Assembly (NCBI GenBank): GCA_016712105.1
Contig: JADJRU010000051.1
Span: forward strand, 310,001-374,000
Reading direction: 5' to 3'
DNA length: 64,000 bases
DNA from: Ahniella sp.
GTDB lineage: Bacteria; Pseudomonadota; Gammaproteobacteria; Xanthomonadales; Ahniellaceae
A model generated the notes under the pieces. The model ran no database searches. It saw only the letters and a program-made list of their open reading frames with translations, and had not been told where the DNA came from. A program made the position numbers and the translations under genes. Below are positions 8,693 to 17,869 of this stretch, in pieces (position 1 is the stretch's first letter; each line of letters opens with the position of its first letter).

Positions 8693-10330
8693 ATGACTCA
8701 AGACATCCACCAGGACAAGATCCTGATCCTCGATTTTGGTGCGCAATACACGCAGCTGATCGCCCGTCGAATCCGCGAAATCGGTGTCTATTGCGAAATC
8801 TGGGCCTGGGATCACGATCCGGCCGATATCGTGAAATTCGCGCCGAAGGGCATCATCCTGTCCGGTGGTCCGGAATCGACGACCGAGACCGATTCGCCGC
8901 GTGCGCCTCAGGTGGTGTTCGATTCCGGCTTGCCGGTGCTGGGGATCTGCTATGGCATGCAGACCATGGCCGTGCAATTGGGTGGTCGCGTCGAGAGCGG
9001 GCACAACCGCGAGTTCGGATTTGCGGAGCTGTCGCCCACCGGCGCTTGCCGTCTGTTTGACGGCTTGTCCGCAACGTCGAGCGTACCGACCGGCGAGGGC
9101 GAGTCGTGGATGGGTCAACAGCAACCTTCGCATCAGGCTGTTGGCGCAACCGATGTTTCGTTCGGCGTCTGGATGAGCCACGGCGATCGGGTGACCGTGC
9201 TGCCGGAAGGATTCTCGGCAGCAGCCGCCACACACGACTTGCCGCTGGCAGCGATGGCCGATGAAACCCGTCGTTACTACGGTGTGCAGTTCCATCCCGA
9301 AGTCACACATACCGTTCATGGCACCGAGGTGCTGCGACGTTTTGTCGTCGACGTGGCAGGTTGCCAGACTCTGTGGACGGCCGAGCACATCATCGAAGAC
9401 AGCGTCGTCCGCATTCGCGAACAAACCGGTGACGAGCACGTGCTGCTGGGTTTGTCGGGTGGCGTCGATTCGTCGGTCGTGGCCGCGCTGCTGAAACGTG
9501 CAATCGGTGATCGCCTGACCTGCGTGTTCGTTGATACCGGCCTCCTGCGTCAGGGGGAAGGTGATCAGGTCATGCAGATGATGGCCGACAACATGGGCGT
9601 CAAGGTCATTCGCGTGAATGCCGGCCCGCGATACTTCAGCGAACTCGCTGGTGTCGAAGATCCGGAGGCCAAGCGCAAGATCATCGGGCGCCTGTTCGTC
9701 GAAATTTTCGAGGCCGAATCGAACAAACTTGCCGGGGTCAAATGGTTGGCCCAAGGCACGATCTATCCCGACGTCATCGAGTCGGCCGGCGCCAAGACCG
9801 GCAAGGCACATGTCATCAAGTCGCACCACAACGTGGGTGGTTTGCCCGAGCGCATGAAGCTGAAGCTGCTGGAACCATTGCGCGAACTGTTCAAGGACGA
9901 AGTGCGCCGCCTCGGTGTGGCACTCGGTCTGCCGCGTGACATGGTGTATCGACATCCATTCCCCGGTCCGGGGTTGGGTGTGCGCATTCTCGGCGAGGTC
10001 AAGGCAGAAGCTGCCGCCGTCCTGCAAAAGGCTGATGCCATCTTCATCGAGGAACTGCGCCAGTTTGGCCTGTACGACAAGGTCAGTCAGGCCTTCGCGG
10101 TCTATCTGCCGGTGCGCTCCGTGGGCGTGGTCGGCGACGCCCGGGCCTATGAGCCCGTCATCGCGCTGCGCGCCGTCGAAACCATCGACTTCATGACCGC
10201 CCATTGGGCGCGCCTGCCTTACGACTTCCTCGATCACGTCGCACGCCGGATCGTCAACGAAGTGCGTGGGGTCTCGCGTGTGGTCTATGACATCTCGGGA
10301 AAACCGCCCGCCACCATCGAGTGGGAGTGA
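8693..10330 (+). CDS. guaA: GMP synthase (glutamine-hydrolysing)
   Basis: Aminates XMP to GMP using glutamine and ATP. The N-terminal class I amidotransferase has its nucleophile in GICYGMQTM (Cys about 86) and the His of QFHPEVTHT. The ATP pyrophosphatase P-loop is LLGLSGGVDSSVV, followed by the dimerisation domain ending in the family's usual PPATIEWE. At 545 residues it is about 20 longer than the typical 525. The extra stretch is a Gly/Gln/Ser-rich insert (around TGEGESWMGQQQPSH) just before the WMSHGD motif of the amidotransferase domain. The start has a good AAAGGA site. It is second in the guaB-guaA-rmuC run. Confidence 0.97.
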   Translation: MTQDIHQDKILILDFGAQYTQLIARRIREIGVYCEIWAWDHDPADIVKFAPKGIILSGGPESTTETDSPRAPQVVFDSGLPVLGICYGMQTMAVQLGGRVESGHNREFGFAELSPTGACRLFDGLSATSSVPTGEGESWMGQQQPSHQAVGATDVSFGVWMSHGDRVTVLPEGFSAAAATHDLPLAAMADETRRYYGVQFHPEVTHTVHGTEVLRRFVVDVAGCQTLWTAEHIIEDSVVRIREQTGDEHVLLGLSGGVDSSVVAALLKRAIGDRLTCVFVDTGLLRQGEGDQVMQMMADNMGVKVIRVNAGPRYFSELAGVEDPEAKRKIIGRLFVEIFEAESNKLAGVKWLAQGTIYPDVIESAGAKTGKAHVIKSHHNVGGLPERMKLKLLEPLRELFKDEVRRLGVALGLPRDMVYRHPFPGPGLGVRILGEVKAEAAAVLQKADAIFIEELRQFGLYDKVSQAFAVYLPVRSVGVVGDARAYEPVIALRAVETIDFMTAHWARLPYDFLDHVARRIVNEVRGVSRVVYDISGKPPATIEWE

Positions 10331-10332
10331 TC

Positions 10333-11853
10333 ATGGAACTGTTGTTGCCGATCCTGTTTGGCTTGACTGGCCTGTTGGTGGGCTTCGGTCTGGCGTTCTG
10401 GATCGCGCGCAGCAGTGCCAGTCGCCGATTTGACGAGGGTGCCCGCAGCCGTGACGCCGAATTGGCTTTGCTGAACGGCGAATTGGAGCGAGCACGGCAG
10501 GCTCAGGTTCTGGAACGTTCGCAGCAAGTGGCTCAGGATCAGCGCGCTCAGGCCCTTCAATCCGACTATGCCAAATGCCAGGCCGAACTGGCTGGGGTCC
10601 AGGCGAAGATGGCAGCTACCGAACAACAGGTTGCTGAGCTTCAACTGCGCATCAGGGAGTCGTCGGTACTGATCGAGCGTAATACCGAGTTGGAAAAGCA
10701 GCTGTCCGAAGTGGCGGCGAGGGCTCAGGCCCAGGCCCAGAATGCCGCGGACAAACTGCAATGGCTGGCCCAGGCGCGTGAGGTTCTGACCGAGCAGTTC
10801 CAGTCGGTGTCCGCCAGCATCCTCGACAGCAAGGCTCAACATTTCAGCGAGCGGCAGTCCGAACAGTTGCAGCATTTGCTCAAGCCGTTCCGCGAGCAGA
10901 TTGAAACGTTCCAGCGCGACGTGCGCGACGCGTCGCGGCAGGAGCTTGAGGGTCGGACCGAAATCAAGGGCGAGCTCAAGCAGCTCCGTGATCTCAACCA
11001 GAACCTCAGCAGCGAAGCGCATGCCCTGACGCAGGCGCTGCGCGGCGACTCGAAAAAGCGCGGCAATTGGGGCGAGTTGGTGCTGGAGCGACTGCTCGAA
11101 CTGGCGGGGCTGCGTCCTGGTCGCGAGTTTGATGTCCAGCCTTCGGTCCAAGGTGTGGATCGGCAACGTCAATTTCCGGACGTGATCCTGCGTCTGACCG
11201 ATGACCGCAGCCTTGTCATCGATTCAAAACTCTCGCTGATTGCTTTCGAACAATTGACGGCCAGCGAAAACGACGACGATCGCGAGCGCCACCGGAAGGA
11301 TCATCGCGCGGCGATGCGCACGCACATCGAAAGCCTGGGCCAGAAGCGTTATTCGGAATCGCCGGACTTGCGTTCGCCCGAGTTCGTCGTGATGTTCGTG
11401 CCGATCGAGGCTGCTTATCTCGAAGCGGTCGGCAACGACGACAGCCTCTATGAACTGGCGATCAGTCGGAAGGTCATTGTGGCCAGCCCGGGCATGCTGC
11501 TGGGCCTGCTCCGGATCGTGCACGAGCTGTGGCGAGTTCAGGAACGGCAGAAGAATGCTGAAGAAATTGCCCGGCTTGCCGGCAGTCTGTATGACAACTT
11601 CGCAAGAATCGCCGACAACCTGCAGACCACGCTGGGTCGCATTGATGGTGCTCGCGACGAACTGCAGGAAGCCATCAAGCGCATGCAAACCGGTCGTGGC
11701 AACGTGCTGGGGCAGGTTGAAAAGCTGCGCGCGCTCGGCGCCAAGACCAACAAGGCGCTGCCTGCACAATGGCAGGGCCAGCTGGAAGCCCCGGCGACCG
11801 ACACACCTGAGGCGAGTATCGAATCGGGTGACACCACCGAGTCGTCACCATGA
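10333..11853 (+). CDS. rmuC: DNA recombination protein RmuC
   Basis: RmuC-family proteins limit inversions at short inverted repeats and carry a PD-(D/E)XK-like nuclease fold. The 506-residue protein has an N-terminal membrane anchor (residues about 3-24, LLLPILFGLTGLLVGFGLAFW), a long coiled coil to about 190 and the conserved RmuC domain with KKRGNWGELVLERLLE, FPDVILRLTDDRSLVIDSKLS and VMFVPIEAAYLEA. ATG 10333 is preferred to GTG 10321 because the earlier codon lies inside guaA and GGGAG precedes the ATG. It starts 2 bases after the guaA stop and overlaps the next gene by ATGA. Confidence 0.93.
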   Translation: MELLLPILFGLTGLLVGFGLAFWIARSSASRRFDEGARSRDAELALLNGELERARQAQVLERSQQVAQDQRAQALQSDYAKCQAELAGVQAKMAATEQQVAELQLRIRESSVLIERNTELEKQLSEVAARAQAQAQNAADKLQWLAQAREVLTEQFQSVSASILDSKAQHFSERQSEQLQHLLKPFREQIETFQRDVRDASRQELEGRTEIKGELKQLRDLNQNLSSEAHALTQALRGDSKKRGNWGELVLERLLELAGLRPGREFDVQPSVQGVDRQRQFPDVILRLTDDRSLVIDSKLSLIAFEQLTASENDDDRERHRKDHRAAMRTHIESLGQKRYSESPDLRSPEFVVMFVPIEAAYLEAVGNDDSLYELAISRKVIVASPGMLLGLLRIVHELWRVQERQKNAEEIARLAGSLYDNFARIADNLQTTLGRIDGARDELQEAIKRMQTGRGNVLGQVEKLRALGAKTNKALPAQWQGQLEAPATDTPEASIESGDTTESSP

Positions 11854-13036
11854 GCCTGGTGAGTGCCCTCGACGGCATTCGTGTGCTGGATCTCTCGCGG
11901 ATTCTGGCTGGTCCCTGGGCCACCCAGATGCTTGCGGACCTGGGCGCGACCGTTTGGAAAATCGAGCGACCCGAGGTCGGAGACGACAGCAGGACGTGGG
12001 GCCCACCCTGGTTTGGCGGCGCCGACCAACAGTTGTCCGCCTATTTCCTCTGCTGCAATCGCGGCAAACAATCGGTGGCGATCGACTTCAGCAAACCGGA
12101 AGGCGCAGCTCTGGTGCTCGCTTTGGCGCAACAGGCCGACGTGCTGGTCGAAAACTACAAGGTCGGCTCGCTCAGCCATTACGGACTGGATTACGCCAGC
12201 CTGTCGGCGCTGAACCCCCGATTGATCTATTGCTCGATCACCGGATACGGCCAGGACGGTCCGGATGCCCATCTGGCCGGTTATGACGCAGCCATCCAGG
12301 CGCGCGGCGGCTTGATGAGCATCAACGGAGAGCGTGACGATCGTCCGGGTGGCGGACCACAGAAAATCGGTGTGGCCGTGACCGATCTGATGACTAGCTG
12401 TACGCCAGCAACGCCATCATGGCGGCGCTTTTCCAACGGTCGTCGACCGGCAAGGGACAACACATCGATCTGGCCCTGCTCGACGTGCAGGTGGCGATGC
12501 TCGCGAATCTGGGCAGCAACTATCTGGTGGGTGGTCAGGTGCCCGTTCGGCAGGGTTCTTCACATCCGAGCATCGTCCCCTACCAGGTGATCCGGGCGGC
12601 CGACGCACCGTTCATGCTGGCCGTCGGCAATGATGGCCAGTTCCACGCGTTTGCGCGGGTGATCGGGTGTCCGGAATTGGCTGATGACGAGCGGTTCGCA
12701 ACGAACCCACAGCGCGTGACGCACCGAGACGTGCTGATCCCGATCCTTGAGGCGCGGCTTGCGGCCCAACCGGCAGCCGTCTGGATTGCCGCATGTGGTG
12801 AAGCCGGCGTGCCGGCGACACCGATCCACAATATCGCTCAGGTGTTTGCCGATCCGCAGGTACAAGCCCGCGGCATGGTGCAGGACATGCAGATGCCGGA
12901 TGGCAACACCGTGCGGCTGGTGCCGTCGCCGATCACGCGCAAGCTGTCGGGGCGTTCGCCGCCGATTCTGGGTGCGGATACGCAAGAAGTGTTGGCAAAG
13001 TGGGGTAGCAGACCCCCAAAAAGCCGGCCGTTGTAA
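11850..13036 (+). CDS. CaiB/BaiF family (class III) CoA transferase, frameshifted
   Basis: Class III enzymes move CoA between carboxylic acids; the substrate here is unknown. The N-terminal frame (MSLVSALDGIRVLDLSRILAGPW, then LENYKVGSL-type and SITGYGQDGP motifs) runs to VAVTDLMT, and the family continues in another frame from ASNAIMAALFQRSSTGKGQHID to the end at 13036. The junction reads ATGACTAGCTGTACGCC, where one base is missing (about 12397) to give a T-G-L-Y-A-S type sequence. Restoring it yields about 395 residues, the normal family length. The start codon overlaps the rmuC stop. Probably a sequence error; a real frameshift cannot be excluded. Confidence 0.85.
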
Positions 13037-13111
13037 GTGCGCTCGCCAGGCACTGCGGCAATCATTGACGCAGCAGAAGGCAGGTTCCGCGTGGTTTCAA
13101 TCGAAGAAATT

Positions 13112-13320
13112 CTTCTCCCGCGCTCCGCGGGAGAAGATGCCGACAGGCTGGCAAAAACTGTCAATAGACAATATTTTCTTCTCCCGCGTGCGGGAGAAGA
13201 TGCCGACAGGCAGATGAGGGAAATCTGGCGATGAACCTACTTCAGGGCGAACCGACTTCAGGGCCAATCTGCCCCTCATCCGGTCCTTCGGACCACCTTC
13301 TCCCGTGAAACGGGAGAAGG
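13112..13320. repeat. Cluster of three REP-like palindromes
   Basis: Three inverted repeats of one family: 13112-13136 (CTTCTCCCGCG-CTC-CGCGGGAGAAG, perfect 11-bp stem), 13178-13199 (CTTCTCCCGC-GT-GCGGGAGAAG) and 13296-13320 (CCTTCTCCCG-TGAAA-CGGGAGAAGG). The first two are each followed by ATGCCGACAGG, so they are direct repeats of a longer unit. A fourth member lies at 53130. They fill most of the 350-base gap after the CoA transferase gene, where no gene is seen. Confidence 0.8.
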
Positions 13321-13392
13321 GGGAAAAGCCTGTTGAACGGGGCGATCAGGACTCTTGCCGGCAAGGGACAGAGTTTGCAGAATCGCGGCCCC

Positions 13393-13758
13393 TCACCGCC
13401 GCAACAAACGAATCGCCGCAACAATCGACAGGAAACAGATCACCCACAAAGTGACTGGGCCAGAAGGCCCGGAGAACTGCATGTCGAATGCGGTGAAGCT
13501 GAGATTGCCGGTGTTCTCGGCATCACTCTGGAAGGCCTTCAACATGGCCGCCACGATCGCGATTGCGGCGATGCCGGCACACGGCACGCCCAAGCCCAGA
13601 TCCGGATTTGCCTCGATCGCCCGGCGAATCTTGCCGCCCAGTGTTTGTTCTCCGCCAAAGAGTGCTGCCAGCAGCGCGAAACCGTAGACCACCACCCCTG
13701 CCAGGACCAGCAGGATGATTGCCGACAGGGCGGTATGCACGGTTTCGTTCATGGACAT
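13393..13758 (-). CDS. Small membrane protein of unknown function
   Basis: A 121-residue protein (MSMNETVHTALSAIILLVLA...) with three likely membrane segments: about 9-30, 58-72 (CAGIAAIAIVAAML) and 97-115 (VTLWVICFLSIVAAI). It ends in a basic RLLRR tail. The start at ATG 13758 follows GGGG; a TTG 12 bases upstream is also possible. No family recognised. It lies just downstream of, and on the same strand as, fabI and tRNA-Arg, so it may share transcripts with them. Confidence 0.65.
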   Translation of the reverse strand: MSMNETVHTALSAIILLVLAGVVVYGFALLAALFGGEQTLGGKIRRAIEANPDLGLGVPCAGIAAIAIVAAMLKAFQSDAENTGNLSFTAFDMQFSGPSGPVTLWVICFLSIVAAIRLLRR

Positions 13759-13772
13759 GCAGAACCCCAAAG

Positions 13773-13849
13773 TGGCGTCCTCGGCCGGATTCGAACCGGC
13801 GACCTTCCGCTTAGGAGGCGAACGCTCTATCCAACTGAGCTACGAGGAC
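13773..13849 (-). tRNA. tRNA-Arg (anticodon CCT)
   Basis: The minus strand reads GTCCTCG, then a D-arm (GCTCAGTTGGATAGAGC), anticodon stem TTCGC with loop CTCCTAA (anticodon CCT), T-arm CCGG-TTCGAATC-CCGG type, acceptor CGAGGAC, discriminator G and an encoded CCA. All four stems pair. It reads the rare AGG codon. A TAGAAT -10-like element at 13894-13899 (minus strand) could be its own promoter. Confidence 0.97.
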
Positions 13850-13922
13850 ATTTGTTTGTTGCCATCCATGGCGCAGCAGTGATGGGCCGCTCGATTCTAG
13901 CAGCCCATCGGAAACCGGCCGA

Positions 13923-14708
13923 TCAATCAATGCCGGTCATGCCCAGAATGCTGTACCCGGCATCGACGTAGGTGATTTCACCGGTCACGCCGAGTGCCAG
14001 GTCCGAACACATGAATGCGGCCACATTGCCGACATCTTCGATGGTGACGCTGCGGCGCATCGGCGCCGTGCTTTCGACGTGGTCGAGCATCTTGCGGAAG
14101 TTGGCGATGCCGGCCGCGGCGAGGGTCTTGATCGGGCCGGCGGAGATGGCGTTGACGCGGATGCCGTCCGGGCCCATCGCGCGTGCCATGTAGCGGACAT
14201 TGGCTTCCAGGCTGGCTTTGGCAAGGCCCATGACGTTGTAGTTGGCGAGCGCACGGACCGCGCCGAGGTAACTCAGCGTGAGGATCGAACTGTGGTGTCC
14301 CTTCATCTGCGGGCGGAATGCCTTGCCGAGTGCGGCCAGGCTGTACGCCGAAATGTCGTGGGCGATGCGGAAGTTCTCGCGCGTCACGGCATCGAGGTAG
14401 TCGCCCTGGATGGCCTCGCGCGGCGCGAAGCCGACCGAATGCACCAGGATGTCGACCTGCGGCCAGGCTTCGCCGACACTCTTGGCGAGTGCGTCGATCT
14501 GTTCGTCGGACGCCACGTCGCATGGGAACACCAGCGAACTGCCGCACTCGCGTGCCGCCGATTCCACGCGCTCCTTCAAGCGCTCGTTCTGATAACTGAA
14601 GGCCAGTTCGGCGCCCTCGCGGTGCATGGCCTCGGCAATGCCCGATGCGATCGAACGATCGCTGGCGATACCGATGATCAATGCGCGTTTGCCTGTGAGG
14701 AAACCCAT
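13923..14708 (-). CDS. fabI: Enoyl-ACP reductase (NADH)
   Basis: Last reductive step of each fatty-acid elongation cycle in type II synthesis. The 261-residue protein matches FabI in length and motifs: the atypical nucleotide-binding start MGFLTGKRALIIGIASDRSI, the PCDVASDEQID segment, HSVGFAPRE, and the catalytic Tyr-x6-Lys in YNVMGLAK preceded by LTLSYLGAVRALAN. It ends with TGEITYVDAGYSILGM. It is monocistronic on the minus strand, followed by tRNA-Arg. Confidence 0.97.
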   Translation of the reverse strand: MGFLTGKRALIIGIASDRSIASGIAEAMHREGAELAFSYQNERLKERVESAARECGSSLVFPCDVASDEQIDALAKSVGEAWPQVDILVHSVGFAPREAIQGDYLDAVTRENFRIAHDISAYSLAALGKAFRPQMKGHHSSILTLSYLGAVRALANYNVMGLAKASLEANVRYMARAMGPDGIRVNAISAGPIKTLAAAGIANFRKMLDHVESTAPMRRSVTIEDVGNVAAFMCSDLALGVTGEITYVDAGYSILGMTGID

Positions 14709-14901
14709 GTCCGCTCCCGAAATCCGATGAATAAAGACAGATGTTAACCGCTTTGTGAAAGCCGATGAATGGCTTACAAACGATTGAAATGACGCATTCG
14801 GACGAGATTGCCCCTGAATGCGCTCAAGCGCCGCGCGTGTGAAATGGCGCCCCGATCGCTACACTGGGGCGAATCAACAACAAGCCCCGAAACCCGATGC
14901 G

Positions 14902-16743
14902 ATGAATGCCGGCCTCGCCCTCAATGCCGAGATGATTCTGGTCCTTGGCCTGGTGGCGTTGACCCTGATCCTGTTCTCGTTGGAGTGGTTACGCGCCGAT
15001 CTGGTCGCGCTGATGATGCTGGTGGTCATCGGTATCGCAAACCTGGTGCCTGCAGAACACCTGTTCGGCGGCTTCGCCGGTAACGCGGTCATTGCCATCC
15101 TCGCGACCATGATCCTGGGCGCCGGGCTGGACCGGACCGGTGTGCTCGGGTCGGCGGCCTCGTTCATCATCCGGGTATCCAAGGGGGATGAAAAAAGGCT
15201 GGTCCTGGTTCTATGCGCCGTGACCGGGCTGGTTTCGGCGGTCATGCAGAATCCGGCTGTGGCGGCCCTGTTCCTGCCGGTGGCCAGCCGAATTTCCAGC
15301 CGGACCGGATTACCCTTGTTTCGTCTGCTGCTGCCGATGGCGTCGTGCATCATCCTGGGCGGCACCTTGACGATGGTCGGCAACTCGCCGCAGATCCTGC
15401 TGAACGACCTGATCGGATCGATCAACAAGAATCTGCCGAGTGGCGCCGATACGCTCGAAACCGTGCACATGTTCTCGGTCACGCCGATTGGCGCCACCTT
15501 GTTGCTGTTTGGGCTTGGTTATTACTACTGGTTCTGGGAGCGACTGGGCCCGAAACGCGAAGAAGACGCCCGGCAAATGGTGACGCCCGCGCGACCGAAA
15601 GTTACTTCGTGCAGACCTACCGGATCGAGGCGAGACCCGCGAATTCGAAGTGCTCGCGGAAAGCCCGCTGGTCGGCAAGACCATCGCCGAAATCGAATCG
15701 CTGGCCTCGACGCCATTGATCCTCGCCATCAAATCCGGCGACGAGGCCCGCTTTTCACCGTATGCCGACCAGATCGTCACTGCAGGCACCTTGCTGGGTG
15801 TGCTCGGTGCCCATGACGACCTGATGGAATGGGCCGATATCCAGAGCCTGAAAGAACTGCCCGGGCAGCCGAACTTTGCGCCGATGTTCAATCCCACTCG
15901 CGCCGGTATTGCCGAGGCGGTGATTCCACCGAACTCGCGGTTCATCGGGCAGAAGGTCGGCGAGCTGCGGTTGCGCAAGCGTTATGGCATCGCCGTATTG
16001 GCCGTCAACCGAGGCGACAAAGTGTGGCGCGAAGATCTTCGCGGCCTGACGCTTCGCCAGGGCGACACCCTGGTCTTCCATGGTGCCTGGCGCGACCTCG
16101 CGAATGCCGCTGATGATCGCGACTTCGTGGTGGTTACCGACTACCCGAAGGAAGAAGAGCGTACCCATCGTGTGCCGCAGGCGCTGATCTTTTTGGTCTG
16201 GCGATGGCTCTGGCGCTGGTGAGCGATTTGCCGTTGCCGATTGCGCTGATGACCGGTGCCATTGGCATGCTGTTGACCGGCGTGATCAATATGGATGAGG
16301 CGTATCAGGCTATCAACTGGAGAACGATTTTCCTGATGGCGTCGTTGATTCCACTGGGCTGGGCCGTTGACTCCAGTGGTGCAGCGGCCTGGATCGCTCA
16401 AGAAGTGCTGGCCGTGTTGGGTGATGTGCCGATTTGGGCGCTGGAGTTGGCTTTGGCCTTGCTGACCACAGCGTTTGCATTGGTCATGTCACAAGTCGGC
16501 GCGACCATCGTCATGGTGCCGATGGCGGTGAACTTCGCACTCGCGGCAAACGGCGATCCGACCGAGTTTGCGTTGATCGCCACCTTGTCGGCGTCGAACA
16601 ATTTCATGACCACGTCCAATCCGGTGTTTGCACTCATCGCCGGCCCTGCCGGTTATTCACGTCGGGAATTGTGGCGTGCGGGACTGCCGATGATGGGCGC
16701 GTATATCGTCATTATTCTGGTGATGGTCAACCTGGTGTTCTGA
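14902..16743 (+). CDS. SLC13/DASS-family permease with RCK_C domains, multiply frameshifted
   Basis: Predicted inner-membrane anion/sodium symporter with a cytoplasmic regulatory insert. The N-terminal half has membrane segments (MILVLGLVALTLILFSLEW; GNAVIAILATMILGAGLDR) and the family motif MQNPAVAALFLPVA. The middle holds one or two TrkA-C-like domains (EFEVLAESPLVGKTIAEIES; VWREDLRGLTLRQGDTLVF). The C-terminal half has the second transporter repeat (LSASNNFMTTSNPVFALIAG). Three frame changes occur, near 15580-15595, 15625-15640 and 16197 (GGT-CTGG), each mended by adding one base. Start at ATG 14902. Restored length is about 614 residues. The substrate cannot be read from the sequence. Confidence 0.8.
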
Positions 16744-16858
16744 GCGGCGACGCGAGAGCAGTCCGCGTATAGACCTTGCGCCCTCGGAGCAAGCCCATGG
16801 CTCGCACGGACCCAACCCACCCAGATGGTCGTGGTGCCACCCGAAACAGGGGTTTTAC

Positions 16859-17576
16859 GCGAAGCGTTCGAGTCTGTCGCCGATGGTTGCTGCCGAGTGC
16901 GCGGGTGTTCTCTCGATGAATGCGGGTGCTGCCGGTCGTTCCGATCTCGTTCTCAAAGCCTTGTCGCAAGGCAAGAGCCAAGTCAGTGGCGAGCTGTTGG
17001 TGCAGTTCTCCGCCCAATCTTCGTCGACCGACCGTAATGCCGTGCGCCAGGCGCTCGGGGTGACGCAACGTTCCGTTGTGCGCACTGCCAAGGGCACCTC
17101 GCTCGAACTCATGAAGCTGCCGCTCGGCACGCAGATTGCCGACGCTGCACGCGGTCTGGACGGCGTCGCCGGTGTCGACTTCGTCGAACCGAACTGGACC
17201 TGCCAACAAAGCGACGTGTCGGATGACACGTATTTCACGAACGGAACGCTCTGTTGCCGCAACCACGTCGACCGGCGCGCTCGCCAGCTATTCGCAGTTC
17301 GGCGCGACAAGCGTTGACCTCGGTGCTCCGGGTTCGGCCTTCATGTCGACGGTGCCAGTGCGGTCGAAGGGCAAGACGATCGCGAGTTACGCCAGCTACA
17401 ACGGCACTGCGATGGCCACCCCGCACGTCACCGGCGCTGCTGCGCTGTATGCCGCGTACCATCCGGGAACGACGGCTGCTCAGATCAAGGCTGCGATCCT
17501 GAACAGCACGACGCCAACGTGGAGCCTCAGCGGCAAGACCTTGACCGGTGGTCGCCTGAACGTGTTGACGTACTGA
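16859..17576 (+). pseudogene. Subtilisin-like (S8) protease with internal deletion
   Basis: The 5' part encodes a subtilase propeptide (VSGELLVQFSAQSSSTDRN ... GLDGVAGVDFVEPNW) ending DDTYFTNGTL, the usual entrance to the catalytic domain. The sequence then jumps, with a frame change at about 17245, to the last third of the domain: SVAATTSTGALASYSQFGA and the serine motif NGTAMATPHVTGAAAL. Roughly 180 residues containing the catalytic Asp, His and oxyanion Asn are absent. The signal-peptide-like start KRSSLSPMVAAECAG is preceded by GCG where an ATG would be expected. The gene is therefore dead by several lesions. A terminator follows at 17605. Confidence 0.8.
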
Positions 17577-17604
17577 TCTCACGCCGAAAGGCTGTGACGT
17601 CACG

Positions 17605-17636
17605 AAAAACCCGGCTTCGGCCGGGTTCTTTGTTTT
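17605..17636 (+). terminator. Rho-independent terminator
   Basis: ACCCGGC-TTCG-GCCGGGT stem with a stable tetraloop, preceded by AAAA and followed by TCTTTGTTTT. It sits about 30 bases after the subtilase pseudogene stop. Confidence 0.85.
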
Positions 17637-17677
17637 GGGAGAAGCTGCCCGACCTTTTGGGAACTGAGGTGAGCGAG

Positions 17678-17809
17678 TGGATTCCCGCTTTCGCGGGAAT
17701 GACGGAGTTCTATTGGGTTCGAGTCTTATTGCAGCTTTCGCGGCCATGACGGGCTCTTATCGGGTTCAAATTTTATTGCCGTCATCCCCGCGAAAGCGGG
17801 GATCCACTC
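17678..17809. repeat. Pair of inverted REP-like elements (CCCGCGAAAGCGGG family)
   Basis: 17678-17704 reads TGGATTCCCGCTTTCGCGGGAA..., and 17781-17809 reads GTCATCCCCGCGAAAGCGGGG followed by ATCCACTC: the same unit in opposite orientation, about 80 bases apart, with a degenerate copy near 17729-17748. Two more copies lie at 60814 and 60875. The 290-base gap contains no gene that I can see. Confidence 0.8.
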
Positions 17810-17869
17810 GGGTGCGACCGTGTTTGGGTTATTCGAAATCAACGCAAGTCATGTTCGGTGAGAGCGACT

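Noticed and set aside
8666..10237. 523-codon open frame antisense to guaA
   Set aside because: Same reason: guaA is certain, and this frame has no motif and low-complexity composition.
13112..13199. Short CRISPR-like array
   Set aside because: Only two direct units with internal palindromes and no regular spacers; they fit REP elements.
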